Part shown: positions 8,358-17,071 of the stretch, piece by piece
Layout: each line of letters begins with the position of its first letter
Position numbering within the stretch: the first letter of the stretch is position 1
From: Bacillota bacterium
GTDB lineage: Bacteria > Bacillota > Limnochordia > Darwinibacteriales > DTU012
Reading direction: 5' to 3'
DNA: 36,060 nt
Assembly: GCA_012521185.1 (NCBI GenBank)
Contig: JAAYMV010000096.1
Coordinates: 1 to 36,060, forward strand
Translations under genes and position numbers: made by a program
Notes under the pieces: generated by a model
Seen by the model: the letters and a program-made list of their open reading frames with translations, nothing else
Told to the model about the DNA's origin: nothing
The model's database searches: none

Positions 8358-9195
8358 TTAATATGTTATCTTGTCTTGCAAGAATGTATCATTTTCCAAA
8401 TCAGTAAAGGCTTGCTTCAATTCTTCCCGAGTATTCATAACCACGGGTCCTCCCCAAGGTATGGGTTCATCTAAGCGGACAGAACTGATAAATAATACTT
8501 GAACAGGTTTGTCAGCTGCCTTTATTTCCACATAATCCCCTTCAGTCAGCTTAACTGCTGTCTTTTCCTAAACTAACTCGCCCCCAATATAACATTCACC
8601 AACCAAAGTAAATAACATTATTGACCGTTCTCGTTTAGTATTAATCGTTACCGAGGCTTGAGGTTCTAAATGGATATCATAATAATCTAATGGTAAATAT
8701 TTACTTTGATGTCCCTTTCGTCCTTCATATTCACCAGCCAATAAACGAACTTTCCCATTTTCCAACGGAATCTCCTGAATTTCATGATTCTTAATCGTCC
8801 AATATGCGGGAGCAACCATTTTATCTTTAGCAGGCAAATTTAACCATAGCTGTACTCCAAGCAATCTTTCCGCTGGCGGTAGTTTTTCCTCATGCAAAAT
8901 CCCAGAGCCGGCAGTCATCCATTGAACTTCTCCATTACCAATTGTATCTTCATTTCCCAAACTATCCCGATGAGTCATAAAACCACGATACACATAACTA
9001 ATCGTTTCAATGCCGCGATGAGGGTGCATGGGATCCTGCAATATAATCCTCTGGGTTGGTGCTATCGAACGAATCAAGCATTAATATCGGATCTTATTCT
9101 TCTGCGGTTCTATTGCCTAAGACCCTAACTAGCTTTACTCCTGCGCCATCTTCCGTTTGATATCCTTGAACTACTTGCTTAACCTTTCTTTTCAT
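8358..9195 (-). pseudogene. Pirin-family protein, broken by two stop codons and a frameshift
   Basis: The full gene would run from the ATG at 9193-9195 (AGGAGG site upstream) to the TAA at 8358-8360, about 279 aa, the usual pirin size. The N-terminus reads KRKVKQVVQGYQTEDGAGVK and continues to NRTAEE, then an in-frame TAA at 9094-9096 replaces the expected Phe before DPILMLDSF. Near 9029-9036 two bases are missing, moving the frame just before PMHPHRGIET. The longest intact piece (8571 to about 9030) keeps the metal-binding pattern (HPHRG and GILHEE). An in-frame TAG at 8568-8570 then interrupts it, after which pirin-like sequence resumes (PIPWGGPVVMN). Three lesions argue for decay rather than a sequencing error or recoding. 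Confidence 0.85.
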
Positions 9196-9206
9196 AGGTT
9201 TACCTC

Positions 9207-9989
9207 CTATTTATTTTGTACCATCGTTAACCAAGGCCGCCCTCCTTCCCATCTTACCTGTACATCTGTTTGCAAAAATTTACTAAAAGTAGCGGTGTTC
9301 AGTAATTCTTTAGTTTGGCCGCTTTGAAAAACCTGTCCCTTCCTTAATAATAAGGTATGGGAAAAAATTGGTAAGATCTCTTCAATATGATGCGTTACAT
9401 ATAATAAGGTAGGTGACTGTGGCGCCAAACTAATTGTCTCAATTGTTTCTAAGATCTGTTCCCGAGCGAAAACATCTAGGCCAGTGCAAGGTTCATCAAG
9501 CACTAATAACTTTGGTTGATTAATTAAAGCCCGTGCAATCAAGATTTTTTGCTTTTCGCCTTGGGACAAAGTGCGGTAAGGACGATGGGCTACTTCCAAT
9601 GCTCCAAGCATTCGTAGTAAATCGGCTGCCTGATCCACATCTTCCTGGGTAGGTTCTTCATACAAACCGATAGTGGCATGTTTTCCACTTAAAACAATGG
9701 CCAAAGCTAGTTCCTCACCATATAGTCTTTCCTGCAACGAAGAACTTACCCAACCTATTGATTTCCGTAATTGGCGCAAATCATAAGTACCAAATTTTTT
9801 ACCTAAAACCTCTACTTGACCACGGGAAGGAAATAAATAACCATTTACAATATTAAGCATTAAAGTTTTCCCAGAACCGTTTAAACCTATAATTGCCCAG
9901 TGCTCTCCTGCCTTGACTTCCCAATCAATGCTGTCTAGTAGCGTAACTCCATCCCTAATTAAACTAACCTGCTCCATTTTTATTACCAC
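9207..9989 (-). CDS. ABC transporter ATP-binding protein (YlmA/ModF-like)
   Basis: 260 aa from the GTG at 9987-9989, preceded by GAGGTGG at 5 nt; another GTG 9 nt earlier and an ATG 12 nt later have poorer spacing. It is a single nucleotide-binding domain: Walker A GLNGSGKT at about 35-42, a Q-loop region, signature LSQGEKQK, Walker B LLVLDEP and the H-loop VTHHIEE. The sequence pattern resembles the stand-alone ATPases YlmA and ModF. No permease or binding protein is adjacent, so the transport partner is unknown. It starts 14 nt after the YheC-like gene stop and ends 11 nt before the pirin pseudogene, indicating one operon. Confidence 0.88.
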   Translation of the reverse strand: MVIKMEQVSLIRDGVTLLDSIDWEVKAGEHWAIIGLNGSGKTLMLNIVNGYLFPSRGQVEVLGKKFGTYDLRQLRKSIGWVSSSLQERLYGEELALAIVLSGKHATIGLYEEPTQEDVDQAADLLRMLGALEVAHRPYRTLSQGEKQKILIARALINQPKLLVLDEPCTGLDVFAREQILETIETISLAPQSPTLLYVTHHIEEILPIFSHTLLLRKGQVFQSGQTKELLNTATFSKFLQTDVQVRWEGGRPWLTMVQNK

Positions 9990-10003
9990 TATTACCACCT
10001 CAT

Positions 10004-11044
10004 CTATTCTCGTTCTGCTAAATATTTAGCATATTCTAATGGTCGAAGATAAACTTTTTCGATTACTTCATTATTATCTATTATAGCAAACAAGTCCTTT
10101 CGCGGTTTGCCATTGACTTCAATTAACCATAGATTTTCCTGACGATCAATTATAAAGTCAATACTAAGTTCACCAAAATGAGCTAGTTTTTGTTCCAAAA
10201 TTTGCGCAACATGAATTGATATCATTTGCAATCTGGTCAGAATAGCATTTCCATTCCTTTCTGCCAATAAAATCTCTGGCAACTCTAATTTATAAGTATC
10301 ATTAGTAGCAAAATGATTTTTACGAGCCACTCTACTAATCATAGCTGTAACTTGCCACATACCGATATGATCCTTTTGCACTAAAACACGAATATCAAAA
10401 TATCGACCATTCCACTGTGTCGGCTCGATAAATTGCTGAATTAAATACTGACGTTCACTGGTTTGAATCTGTTCTATAAAATCCAACAATTGATTTTGAG
10501 AAAGCTTTAAAAATGGTTGTTTGATTTTACGCTTATAAACGTGATAACGATTAGTCTTGTCTTTATGAATCCGATAAATATTTAATCCGTAATGACCTTG
10601 CTTTGGCTTTAAAACCACTTGATCAAAATCGTTTAAACTGCTGATCAAGTTTTCCCTTGTATACTCCAAGGTAAGTGGTAGAATCTGCTGATGGATTTCT
10701 GATAAGCTTTGATAAACTAGATACTTGTCAAGTCGATTGGTCCAATTAAAAATCCGATGGTCTCCAGTGTAGGTTGCTAACTTGCTAATCGTGTTCGGAT
10801 GGGTTCCATAAAGTCGATTATAAATGGCCTGTGGCAGTGGTAATTCTCCCCGAATCCATTGACCGTTATCAAGTAACTTCCCGCTCACAATATTTCGTTC
10901 CCATTGAATGCCATATGGAGTAAAGGCAATTACATCAATCCCTAAATCCTGGATTTTTTCTTCTAAGTCTAAACCAAGTTCCGCATATTCTGGCTGGTTA
11001 ACTAAAGTAATACATAACAAACCGATTATTGGTCGCTTTTTCAT
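10004..11044 (-). CDS. YheC/YheD-family endospore coat-associated ATP-grasp protein
   Basis: 346 aa. The N-terminal part (about 1-100) has the YheC/D-type opening RPIIGLL and AIYNRLYGTHPN. The rest is an ATP-grasp fold: a nucleotide-binding stretch QVVLKPKQGHYGLNIY, QQFIEPTQWNGRYFDIRVLVQ, and the metal-binding C-terminal IEVNGKPRKDLF. Family members are known as spore-coat-associated proteins in Bacillus, with an unknown ligation reaction. Its presence supports, but does not prove, that the organism makes endospores. The ATG has a GGGTGA site. It is the first gene of a minus-strand run with an ABC ATPase, the pirin pseudogene and add. Confidence 0.85.
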   Translation of the reverse strand: MKKRPIIGLLCITLVNQPEYAELGLDLEEKIQDLGIDVIAFTPYGIQWERNIVSGKLLDNGQWIRGELPLPQAIYNRLYGTHPNTISKLATYTGDHRIFNWTNRLDKYLVYQSLSEIHQQILPLTLEYTRENLISSLNDFDQVVLKPKQGHYGLNIYRIHKDKTNRYHVYKRKIKQPFLKLSQNQLLDFIEQIQTSERQYLIQQFIEPTQWNGRYFDIRVLVQKDHIGMWQVTAMISRVARKNHFATNDTYKLELPEILLAERNGNAILTRLQMISIHVAQILEQKLAHFGELSIDFIIDRQENLWLIEVNGKPRKDLFAIIDNNEVIEKVYLRPLEYAKYLAERE

Positions 11045-11103
11045 TGTTAATCACCCATTTATCCTATGTTAAAACTCCCCATAAAGTTAACATTAATCAG
11101 CTA

Positions 11104-11132
11104 TTGACGGTACATAGATTCAATGATATGAT
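11104..11132 (+). promoter_or_regulatory. Sigma-A promoter of the uronate operon
   Basis: TTGACG (11104-11109), 17-bp spacer, TATGAT (11127-11132). The transcript would start near 11139 and give a leader of about 110 nt before the ROK regulator gene. Confidence 0.75.
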
Positions 11133-11135
11133 TTA

Positions 11136-11150
11136 ATTGCAAGCTGCAAT
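11136..11150. promoter_or_regulatory. Operator-like inverted repeat at the uronate operon start site
   Basis: ATTGCA-AGC-TGCAAT is a perfect 6-bp inverted repeat with a 3-nt centre. It starts 4 nt downstream of the -10 box, over the expected transcription start. It is the natural candidate for binding by the ROK regulator encoded next. The repeat is seen; the binding is inferred. Confidence 0.55.
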
Positions 11151-11251
11151 AAAGTTACAAAAACAACTAGGATTTTTCCAGCGTAAACCAGCTGTTTTTC
11201 GGAGTTTTTTCCTATTGTTAATTGCACTCAAAAATAAAGAAGGTGAATTGA

Positions 11252-12499
11252 ATGCGTCTCAAAGGCAATCTGCCTTTTATGAAAGAAATTAATAGGCGAT
11301 TAATATTAGACACGATACGCCGAAAGGGCTCATTAAGTCGTGCTGACCTAGCCAAAGAAACGCAACTAAATCCTTCCACAGTTACACGAATAACTGCTGA
11401 ATTAATTAATGAAGGCTTTATCCGAGAAGTTGGATACGCTGATTCACAAGGTGGACGCAAACCAATTCTACTAAATTTAGTAGCCGATGCAGTTCACATA
11501 ATCGGTATTAATGTGGAAACCACAGAAGTCATTGGCGTTGTTAGCAACTTAATTGGCGAGGTTTTATATAAAATCACTTGTCCAATTAAAGATACATCTA
11601 AAGATGGTATTCTACAAGTAATCACCCAGACAATCCAGCAACTATTAGACGCAGCAAATAATGACGGCCGCTCCATTGTTGGAATCGGGTTAGCTATGCA
11701 TGGTTTGGTTGATTGTGATAATGGGATCGCACTCTACCCGCCAGCCTTTGGTTGGAAAAACCTGGCTATCGTAAGCTTACTCGAGGAAAAGTTTCGAATT
11801 CCAGTCCAACTAGAAAACAATGCACGGGCAATGGCACTAGGTGAATGGTGGTTTGGTGCTGGCAAAGATCTATCGAACTTCATCGCTGTAAAAGTAGGAC
11901 ACGGAATTGGTTCTGGGATTTTTCTCAATGGAGAAATCTTTAGAGGTATCAATTTTGTAGCTGGCGAACTTGGCCATACTACCTTACTCGTTGACGGGCC
12001 TCTTTGTGATTGCGGTAACTATGGCTGCTTGGAGGCTTTAGCATCAACAAAAGCATTAGTCAAACGTGCTCAACGTTCACTAAAGGAAGGTGTTGAAAGT
12101 CAGATTCTAACACTGGCTGGCAGTCCTGAACAGGTAGAGCCGGAACACATCTTTAAAGCAGCCGATAATCAAGACCCGCTTGCCATTCAATTATTGCAAG
12201 ACATGGGTCGGTATTTAGGAATTGCGTTGGCTAATTTAGTAAACTTACTAAATCCAACCAAAATTATTTTAGGTGGCGATATTTTACCTGGCCTTGAACA
12301 TATCCTACCTATCCTACAAACTACGGTACACTCTAGAGCAATGGAAATACCAGCTCACAAGTTAATAATTGAACCCATTAAACTTGGAGTAAACGCAGTC
12401 TCAATTGGTGCAGTATCTCTTATTTTAGAAGAATTCTTTTCTACCAAAAGGCCAAATCTCAAAAAAGATTTATCTATATGGAAGGAGAAACAAACATGA
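11252..12499 (+). CDS. ROK-family transcriptional regulator of the uronate operon
   Basis: 415 aa, the normal size for NagC/XylR-type ROK repressors. Residues about 12-60 form a winged helix-turn-helix (ILDTIRRKGSLSRADLAKE, NPSTVTRITAELINEG). The ROK sugar-kinase-like domain follows, with GIGLAMHGLVD, an ENNARAMALGEWWFG motif, GHGIGSGIF, and the zinc-binding CDCGNYGCLEALAS. Family members lose DNA binding when a sugar or sugar acid binds the ROK domain. The ATG follows a GAAGGTGA site. Its stop codon overlaps the uxaB start by 4 nt (ATGA), so regulator and catabolic genes are co-transcribed. A uronate or pathway intermediate is the likely inducer, by context only. Confidence 0.9.
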   Translation: MRLKGNLPFMKEINRRLILDTIRRKGSLSRADLAKETQLNPSTVTRITAELINEGFIREVGYADSQGGRKPILLNLVADAVHIIGINVETTEVIGVVSNLIGEVLYKITCPIKDTSKDGILQVITQTIQQLLDAANNDGRSIVGIGLAMHGLVDCDNGIALYPPAFGWKNLAIVSLLEEKFRIPVQLENNARAMALGEWWFGAGKDLSNFIAVKVGHGIGSGIFLNGEIFRGINFVAGELGHTTLLVDGPLCDCGNYGCLEALASTKALVKRAQRSLKEGVESQILTLAGSPEQVEPEHIFKAADNQDPLAIQLLQDMGRYLGIALANLVNLLNPTKIILGGDILPGLEHILPILQTTVHSRAMEIPAHKLIIEPIKLGVNAVSIGAVSLILEEFFSTKRPNLKKDLSIWKEKQT

Positions 12500-14010
12500 A
12501 AGCATTAAACCGAACAAATTTCCCAGAATTTGCTGCTGAAGCAAATAACCATCAAGAAAGAGTTATCCAATTTGGAGAGGGTAATTTCTTAAGAGGGTTT
12601 GTCGATTGGATGATCCACAAAGCAAATAATGCTGGTGTATTTGACGGTAGTGTTGTTGTAGTTCAACCAATTGAACATGGTTTGGTAAACAAACTTAATG
12701 AACAAGATGGCTTGTTTACCATGATAACTCGCGGATTAGTTAATGGCGAAGAAGTTGTCGAAGAAGAAGTGATTACTTCTATTAGCAGAGGTTTATTAAG
12801 CGTTGGTGAATGGGATAAGGTTTTAGAATGTGCTGCTGATCCTAACATCGATATTCTAGTTTCAAATACTACTGAAGCTGGAATTACTTACTCAGCAACT
12901 GATACCCTAGACCAAAATCCACCATTTTCTTTTCCTGGAAAAGTAACCGCATATTTATATCATCGTTTTAAAGCTTTTAATGGTGCTAGTGATAAAGGGA
13001 TGTTACTACTGCCTTGCGAATTAATTGATCGTAATGGTGACAACTTAAAAGCTATTGTACTTCGTTTAGCTAAAGAATGGAACTTAGGCGATGATTTTAT
13101 TAACTGGGTAGAAACTGCTAATATTTTTGCTAATACCCTAGTTGACCGGATAGTTACAGGTTATCCTGGAGCTGAAGAATCTGCTAAACTCTGCGAAAGA
13201 TTTGGTTATAAAGATGACCTAATCAACACTGCTGAAATCTTCCACTTATGGGTAATCGAAGCTCCTAAAGGTACTGAAGAAAGATTCCCATTACACAAAG
13301 CAGGCTTGCAAGTTAAATGGGTTGAAGATATGACTCCATATAGAACACGTAAAGTAAGAATTCTAAACGGTGCTCATACTTCCACAGTAGGTTTAGCCTA
13401 TTTAGCTGGATTTGACTATGTAAGACCAGCTGTAAATGATGAAAATGTTGGTGCTTACTTAAACTCTATTATCTTTGATGAAATTATTCCTACATGTGAC
13501 ATGGATTTAGCCGAACTTAATGAATTTGCTAACCAAGTAATCGAAAGATTTAAAAATCCATTTATCCAACATCGTTGGTTAGATATTTCTTTAAACTCTA
13601 TTTCTAAATACAATGCTCGAGTATTACCTTCATTACTTCCATACTTAGAGAAAGGTGAAGAACCAGCTTTACTAACTTTTTCATTAGCTGCACTAATAAG
13701 CTTATATCATGGTATTCAATTAACTGATGAAGGCTTAGTATGCAAACGCAATGATGAAGAATATCTAATTCGTGACGATCGTGGTATTTTAGAATTCTTC
13801 CATGCTCTATGGCAATCAGCAGGAGATAATTATACAGCTGTTGCTGAACAAGTTTTATCCAATGTAGATTTCTGGGGTACAGACTTAACCAAATATGATA
13901 ACTTCGTTAAAACCGTTGCTAAGCATCTCTCTATTATTGCAACTGAAGGTATGGAAAAAGCGTTATTAAATGTTATGAGCGGGAGGAAAGCCCATGCCAA
14001 GATTTATTAA
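12496..14010 (+). CDS. uxaB: Tagaturonate reductase (altronate oxidoreductase)
   Basis: 504 aa. The ATG at 12496 is chosen because GGAAGGAG lies just upstream; an ATG 18 nt earlier is inside the regulator gene without a site. It reduces D-tagaturonate to D-altronate with NADH (EC 1.1.1.58). It belongs to the mannitol dehydrogenase family: the N-terminal Rossmann half has VIQFGEGNFLRGFVDWM, SNTTEAGI and LLPCELIDRNG, and the C-terminal half has the catalytic-Lys region YRTRKVRILNGAHT. The FLRGFVDWM form and the adjacent altronate dehydratase favour tagaturonate over fructuronate reductase. It overlaps the regulator by 4 nt and uxaA by 17 nt. AGA arginine codons are more common than in its neighbours, which may reflect high expression or a separate origin. 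Confidence 0.9.
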   Translation: MKALNRTNFPEFAAEANNHQERVIQFGEGNFLRGFVDWMIHKANNAGVFDGSVVVVQPIEHGLVNKLNEQDGLFTMITRGLVNGEEVVEEEVITSISRGLLSVGEWDKVLECAADPNIDILVSNTTEAGITYSATDTLDQNPPFSFPGKVTAYLYHRFKAFNGASDKGMLLLPCELIDRNGDNLKAIVLRLAKEWNLGDDFINWVETANIFANTLVDRIVTGYPGAEESAKLCERFGYKDDLINTAEIFHLWVIEAPKGTEERFPLHKAGLQVKWVEDMTPYRTRKVRILNGAHTSTVGLAYLAGFDYVRPAVNDENVGAYLNSIIFDEIIPTCDMDLAELNEFANQVIERFKNPFIQHRWLDISLNSISKYNARVLPSLLPYLEKGEEPALLTFSLAALISLYHGIQLTDEGLVCKRNDEEYLIRDDRGILEFFHALWQSAGDNYTAVAEQVLSNVDFWGTDLTKYDNFVKTVAKHLSIIATEGMEKALLNVMSGRKAHAKIY

Positions 14011-15499
14011 AATTAAGCCAGAAGATAATGTGGCAGTAGCTGTTACTTTTCTGCCAAAAGGTACAGAAGTAGAAGTTGACAACAAGAAAATTGAACTGCT
14101 TGAAGACATTAAACAAGCTCACAAATTCGCTATCAAGCCAATTGCAGCTGGAGCTGACGTAATCAAATATGGTTCTAGTATTGGTGCTGCTACAAAAGAT
14201 ATTGTCGTTGGCGAATGGGTGCATACCCATAATGTAAAGACTAAGTTAGATGGCACTTTAGAATACACTTATAATCCTCAACCAATTCAAGCAAGAGAAT
14301 TGCCAAAACCTAATTCTACTACCTTTATGGGCTATTTACGTCCTGACGGACAAGTGGGAATTAGAAATGAAATCTGGGTTTTACCAACTGTTAGTTGCAC
14401 AAACCAAACTGCTACTATCATGATTAAAACAGCTATGGCTCATATTAAAAACCAACCTTGGGCAAATAATATTGATGGCATCTATGAATATAAACATCCT
14501 TATGGCTGCTCCCAATTGGGTGATGACCATAAAAACACTCAAAAATTATTAGCATCCTTAGCTAAACATCCTAATGCAGCTGGTGTACTAATCGTTGGTC
14601 TAGGTTGTGAAAACAACCAAGTTTCAGAAATGAAAGAAGTACTTGGTGACTACGATCCAGAACGGATTAAGTTCCTAGTAATTCAAGAAGTAGAAGATGA
14701 AATTCAAGCTGGTGCAGATATTCTAATTGAATTAGCAGAAAAAGCCAGTCAAGTTCAGCGACAAGAACTACCTATTAGCCATTTGAAAATTGGTCTAAAA
14801 TGCGGTGGATCTGATGGTATGTCAGGAGTAACTGCTAACCCACTTGTGGGGGTTATTTCAGATATGATCGTTGCTGAAGGCGGTACTAGTGTTTTAACAG
14901 AAGTTCCAGAAATGTTTGGTGCAGAACACCTACTAATGAACCGAGCTAAAGATAAACAAGTTTATGAAGACATTGTCAAACTGATCAATGACTTTAAAGA
15001 GTATTTTCTCTCTCACAATCAACCAGTATATGAAAATCCATCTCCTGGAAATAAAGAGGGAGGAATTACTACTTTAGAGGATAAATCTTTAGGGTGTACC
15101 GAAAAAGGTGGCACAAGCCAAGTTGTAGCTGTACGCGATTATGCTGAACAAGTAGCCACTCCCGGATTAAACTTGTTATGCAGCCCTGGTAACGACTTAA
15201 TTGCTGCCACAACTTTAGCAGCAGCAGGTTGCCAAATTATTCTATTTACCACTGGAAGAGGAACACCATTCGGCACTTGCGTACCGACTATAAAAATTGC
15301 AACTAACTCTAAACTATTCAACCACAAGCAGCATTGGATGGATTTCAACGCAGGAACTCTTGCTGAAGGCCGCACCTTTGATGAAGTCGCTGTTGAGCTA
15401 TTAGATGAGATCATTGCTGTAGCTTCTGGCAAAAAGACCAAAGCAGAGTTAATGGAGTTCCGGGAAATTGCTATTTGGAAAGGCGGAGTCACCCTATAA
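13994..15499 (+). CDS. uxaA: Altronate dehydratase
   Basis: 501 aa, full length. It dehydrates D-altronate to 2-keto-3-deoxy-D-gluconate (EC 4.2.1.7), normally with Fe2+. Residues about 1-95 form the SAF domain (VAVAVTFLPKGTEVEV, GWVHTHNVK). The large galactarate/altronate dehydratase domain follows, with YLRPDGQVGIRNE, HPYGCSQLGDDH, VGLGCENNQ, GLKCGGSDGMSG and the C-terminal TTGRGTPFGTCVPTIKI. Conserved Cys and His residues are in place. The ATG follows GGGAGG at 6 nt and lies inside the uxaB end, so translation is coupled. The product KDG would need a kinase and aldolase, which are not in this window. Confidence 0.95.
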   Translation: MPRFIKIKPEDNVAVAVTFLPKGTEVEVDNKKIELLEDIKQAHKFAIKPIAAGADVIKYGSSIGAATKDIVVGEWVHTHNVKTKLDGTLEYTYNPQPIQARELPKPNSTTFMGYLRPDGQVGIRNEIWVLPTVSCTNQTATIMIKTAMAHIKNQPWANNIDGIYEYKHPYGCSQLGDDHKNTQKLLASLAKHPNAAGVLIVGLGCENNQVSEMKEVLGDYDPERIKFLVIQEVEDEIQAGADILIELAEKASQVQRQELPISHLKIGLKCGGSDGMSGVTANPLVGVISDMIVAEGGTSVLTEVPEMFGAEHLLMNRAKDKQVYEDIVKLINDFKEYFLSHNQPVYENPSPGNKEGGITTLEDKSLGCTEKGGTSQVVAVRDYAEQVATPGLNLLCSPGNDLIAATTLAAAGCQIILFTTGRGTPFGTCVPTIKIATNSKLFNHKQHWMDFNAGTLAEGRTFDEVAVELLDEIIAVASGKKTKAELMEFREIAIWKGGVTL

Positions 15500-15517
15500 T
15501 CCAAGGAGGTATTTAAG

Positions 15518-17050
15518 GTGAGGAACAGTATGAACTGGCGAGTAGTGTTTCCAAACAACAGCAACAGCATTGACGAGTTACAGGCGGCAATAACAGCAGC
15601 TGAGATTGGTTCCATCTATCCTAAGTCAGTACAAGTTGTAGACAATAGTTTATTCTTTATGGTAAACGAGGATCTGGAGCGCAAGTTAGTTGTAGTAGGT
15701 GCTTTAGCAGAAAAATTTACTGGTGAGGAAGAGCAGATTGCAGATTATCAAGCAAAAGTCTGCTCCCTCACCCCAGAAAATCTCTCAGCCATACAGGAGA
15801 TTTTCCCCTGGACAAAGCCTCAGGCCTTTGGTCCAAATGGTGCCAGCATTGGTTTAGGCGACCGACTGGGTTTAGCCTCTCCGGGACACATTGCAACAGT
15901 CCGCAATCGTGCTGTTAAGCCCATTTTAGCTCAGCAGTCTATTCGCGAGTTAGACCTAACTGGTAGAGACTATCCCCAGGTATTAGCAGCTGCCGCTTGG
16001 GCAGTCTTTGAACAAGGCTTTACTACAGGCTATGGTGCTGACGGAGACCACTTAAAGAAACCAAATGACGTACAAATGGCCATTGATCTAGGCTTTAGTA
16101 TGATTACTCTTGATTGTAGTGAACATATTGATGATACTGTTGGTTCATTAACTGATGATCAAGTGGTTGAAAAATATCAAGCTCTGCCCGATAAATTACG
16201 GTCTCGTTTAGAAACTGAGTACTTAAATCAATCATTTACCCTAGCTAGCGGAACTGTCATCAAGTTCACTGCAGATGATTTTCGTAGAATGGTAGTAATC
16301 TACCATAAGGTATTGGATTTTGCAGAACAAATTTATAATGATATTATTCAACCTGCTGGCAGAGACGTTGATTTTGAAGTTAGTATTGACGAAGTTGCTA
16401 CTCCAACTACGCCGCAAGATCATTTCTTTGTCGCCAACGAGCTGATTAAGCGGGGAGTCAAGGTTAATAGCGTTGCTCCACGTTTTTGTGGCGAATTTCA
16501 AAAAGGCATTGATTATATTGGAGATATTAATCAGTTTGAAGCAGAGTTTAAAGTGCATGCTGAAATCGCCGATCATTTTGGCTATAAAGTAAGTGTTCAC
16601 TCTGGCAGCGATAAATTTGCAGTCTTTGGCATCGTTGGTAAATATACCAAAGGCCGCTACCACGTGAAAACAGCTGGAACAAACTGGTTAGAGGCTGTTC
16701 GAGTTATTGCTGAAGTTGCACCTGACTTATATCGCAAAATGCATCTATTTGCGCTAAATAATTTAAATGAAGCAAAAAAATATTACCATGTAACATTTGA
16801 TCCCAATGCTATTCCAGATGTTACCAAGCTAGCTGATGATCAATTGCCGAACTTAATGAATCAGAATGATGCCAGACAAGCTTTGCATATTACCTATGGA
16901 CTGATTCTACAGGCTAAAGCTGAAACTGGAAATTACTTGTTCAGGGATGAAATATATAAAATACTGTTAACTCACCGAGATTTATATTCCTCTCGACTAC
17001 AGCAACACATAGGTAAACATTTAGATTTACTAAATACCAAAAAACAATAA
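15518..17050 (+). CDS. uxaE: Tagaturonate/fructuronate epimerase
   Basis: 510 aa. The GTG start has an AAGGAGG 8 nt upstream. The whole protein follows the UxaE family known from Thermotoga (D-tagaturonate 3-epimerase, giving D-fructuronate). Motifs are GPNGASIGLGDRLGLASPGH near 105, GADGDHLKKP, a MITLDCSEHIDD metal-site-type stretch, and HSGSDKFAVFG with a following KTAGTNWLEAVR. In this operon the neighbouring reductase and dehydratase are of the altronate branch. The epimerase may therefore run from fructuronate to tagaturonate, so that glucuronate joins the galacturonate route. The family call is strong; the direction is inference. Confidence 0.88.
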   Translation: MRNSMNWRVVFPNNSNSIDELQAAITAAEIGSIYPKSVQVVDNSLFFMVNEDLERKLVVVGALAEKFTGEEEQIADYQAKVCSLTPENLSAIQEIFPWTKPQAFGPNGASIGLGDRLGLASPGHIATVRNRAVKPILAQQSIRELDLTGRDYPQVLAAAAWAVFEQGFTTGYGADGDHLKKPNDVQMAIDLGFSMITLDCSEHIDDTVGSLTDDQVVEKYQALPDKLRSRLETEYLNQSFTLASGTVIKFTADDFRRMVVIYHKVLDFAEQIYNDIIQPAGRDVDFEVSIDEVATPTTPQDHFFVANELIKRGVKVNSVAPRFCGEFQKGIDYIGDINQFEAEFKVHAEIADHFGYKVSVHSGSDKFAVFGIVGKYTKGRYHVKTAGTNWLEAVRVIAEVAPDLYRKMHLFALNNLNEAKKYYHVTFDPNAIPDVTKLADDQLPNLMNQNDARQALHITYGLILQAKAETGNYLFRDEIYKILLTHRDLYSSRLQQHIGKHLDLLNTKKQ

Positions 17051-17071
17051 TCAAATTAAGGAGGAGTTTAT

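Noticed and set aside
8568-8570. TAG codon in the pirin gene as a pyrrolysine or read-through site
   Set aside because: The same gene also has an in-frame TAA and a 2-nt frameshift, so decay is the simpler reading, and no recoding element is seen.
8568-9077. Intact 169-aa cupin protein starting at an internal ATG
   Set aside because: Its first residues come from the frameshifted pirin segment and the pirin sequence clearly extends on both sides; this is a fragment.
15139-15615. 158-aa minus-strand ORF across the uxaA-uxaE junction
   Set aside because: Antisense shadow of two clearly identified coding regions.
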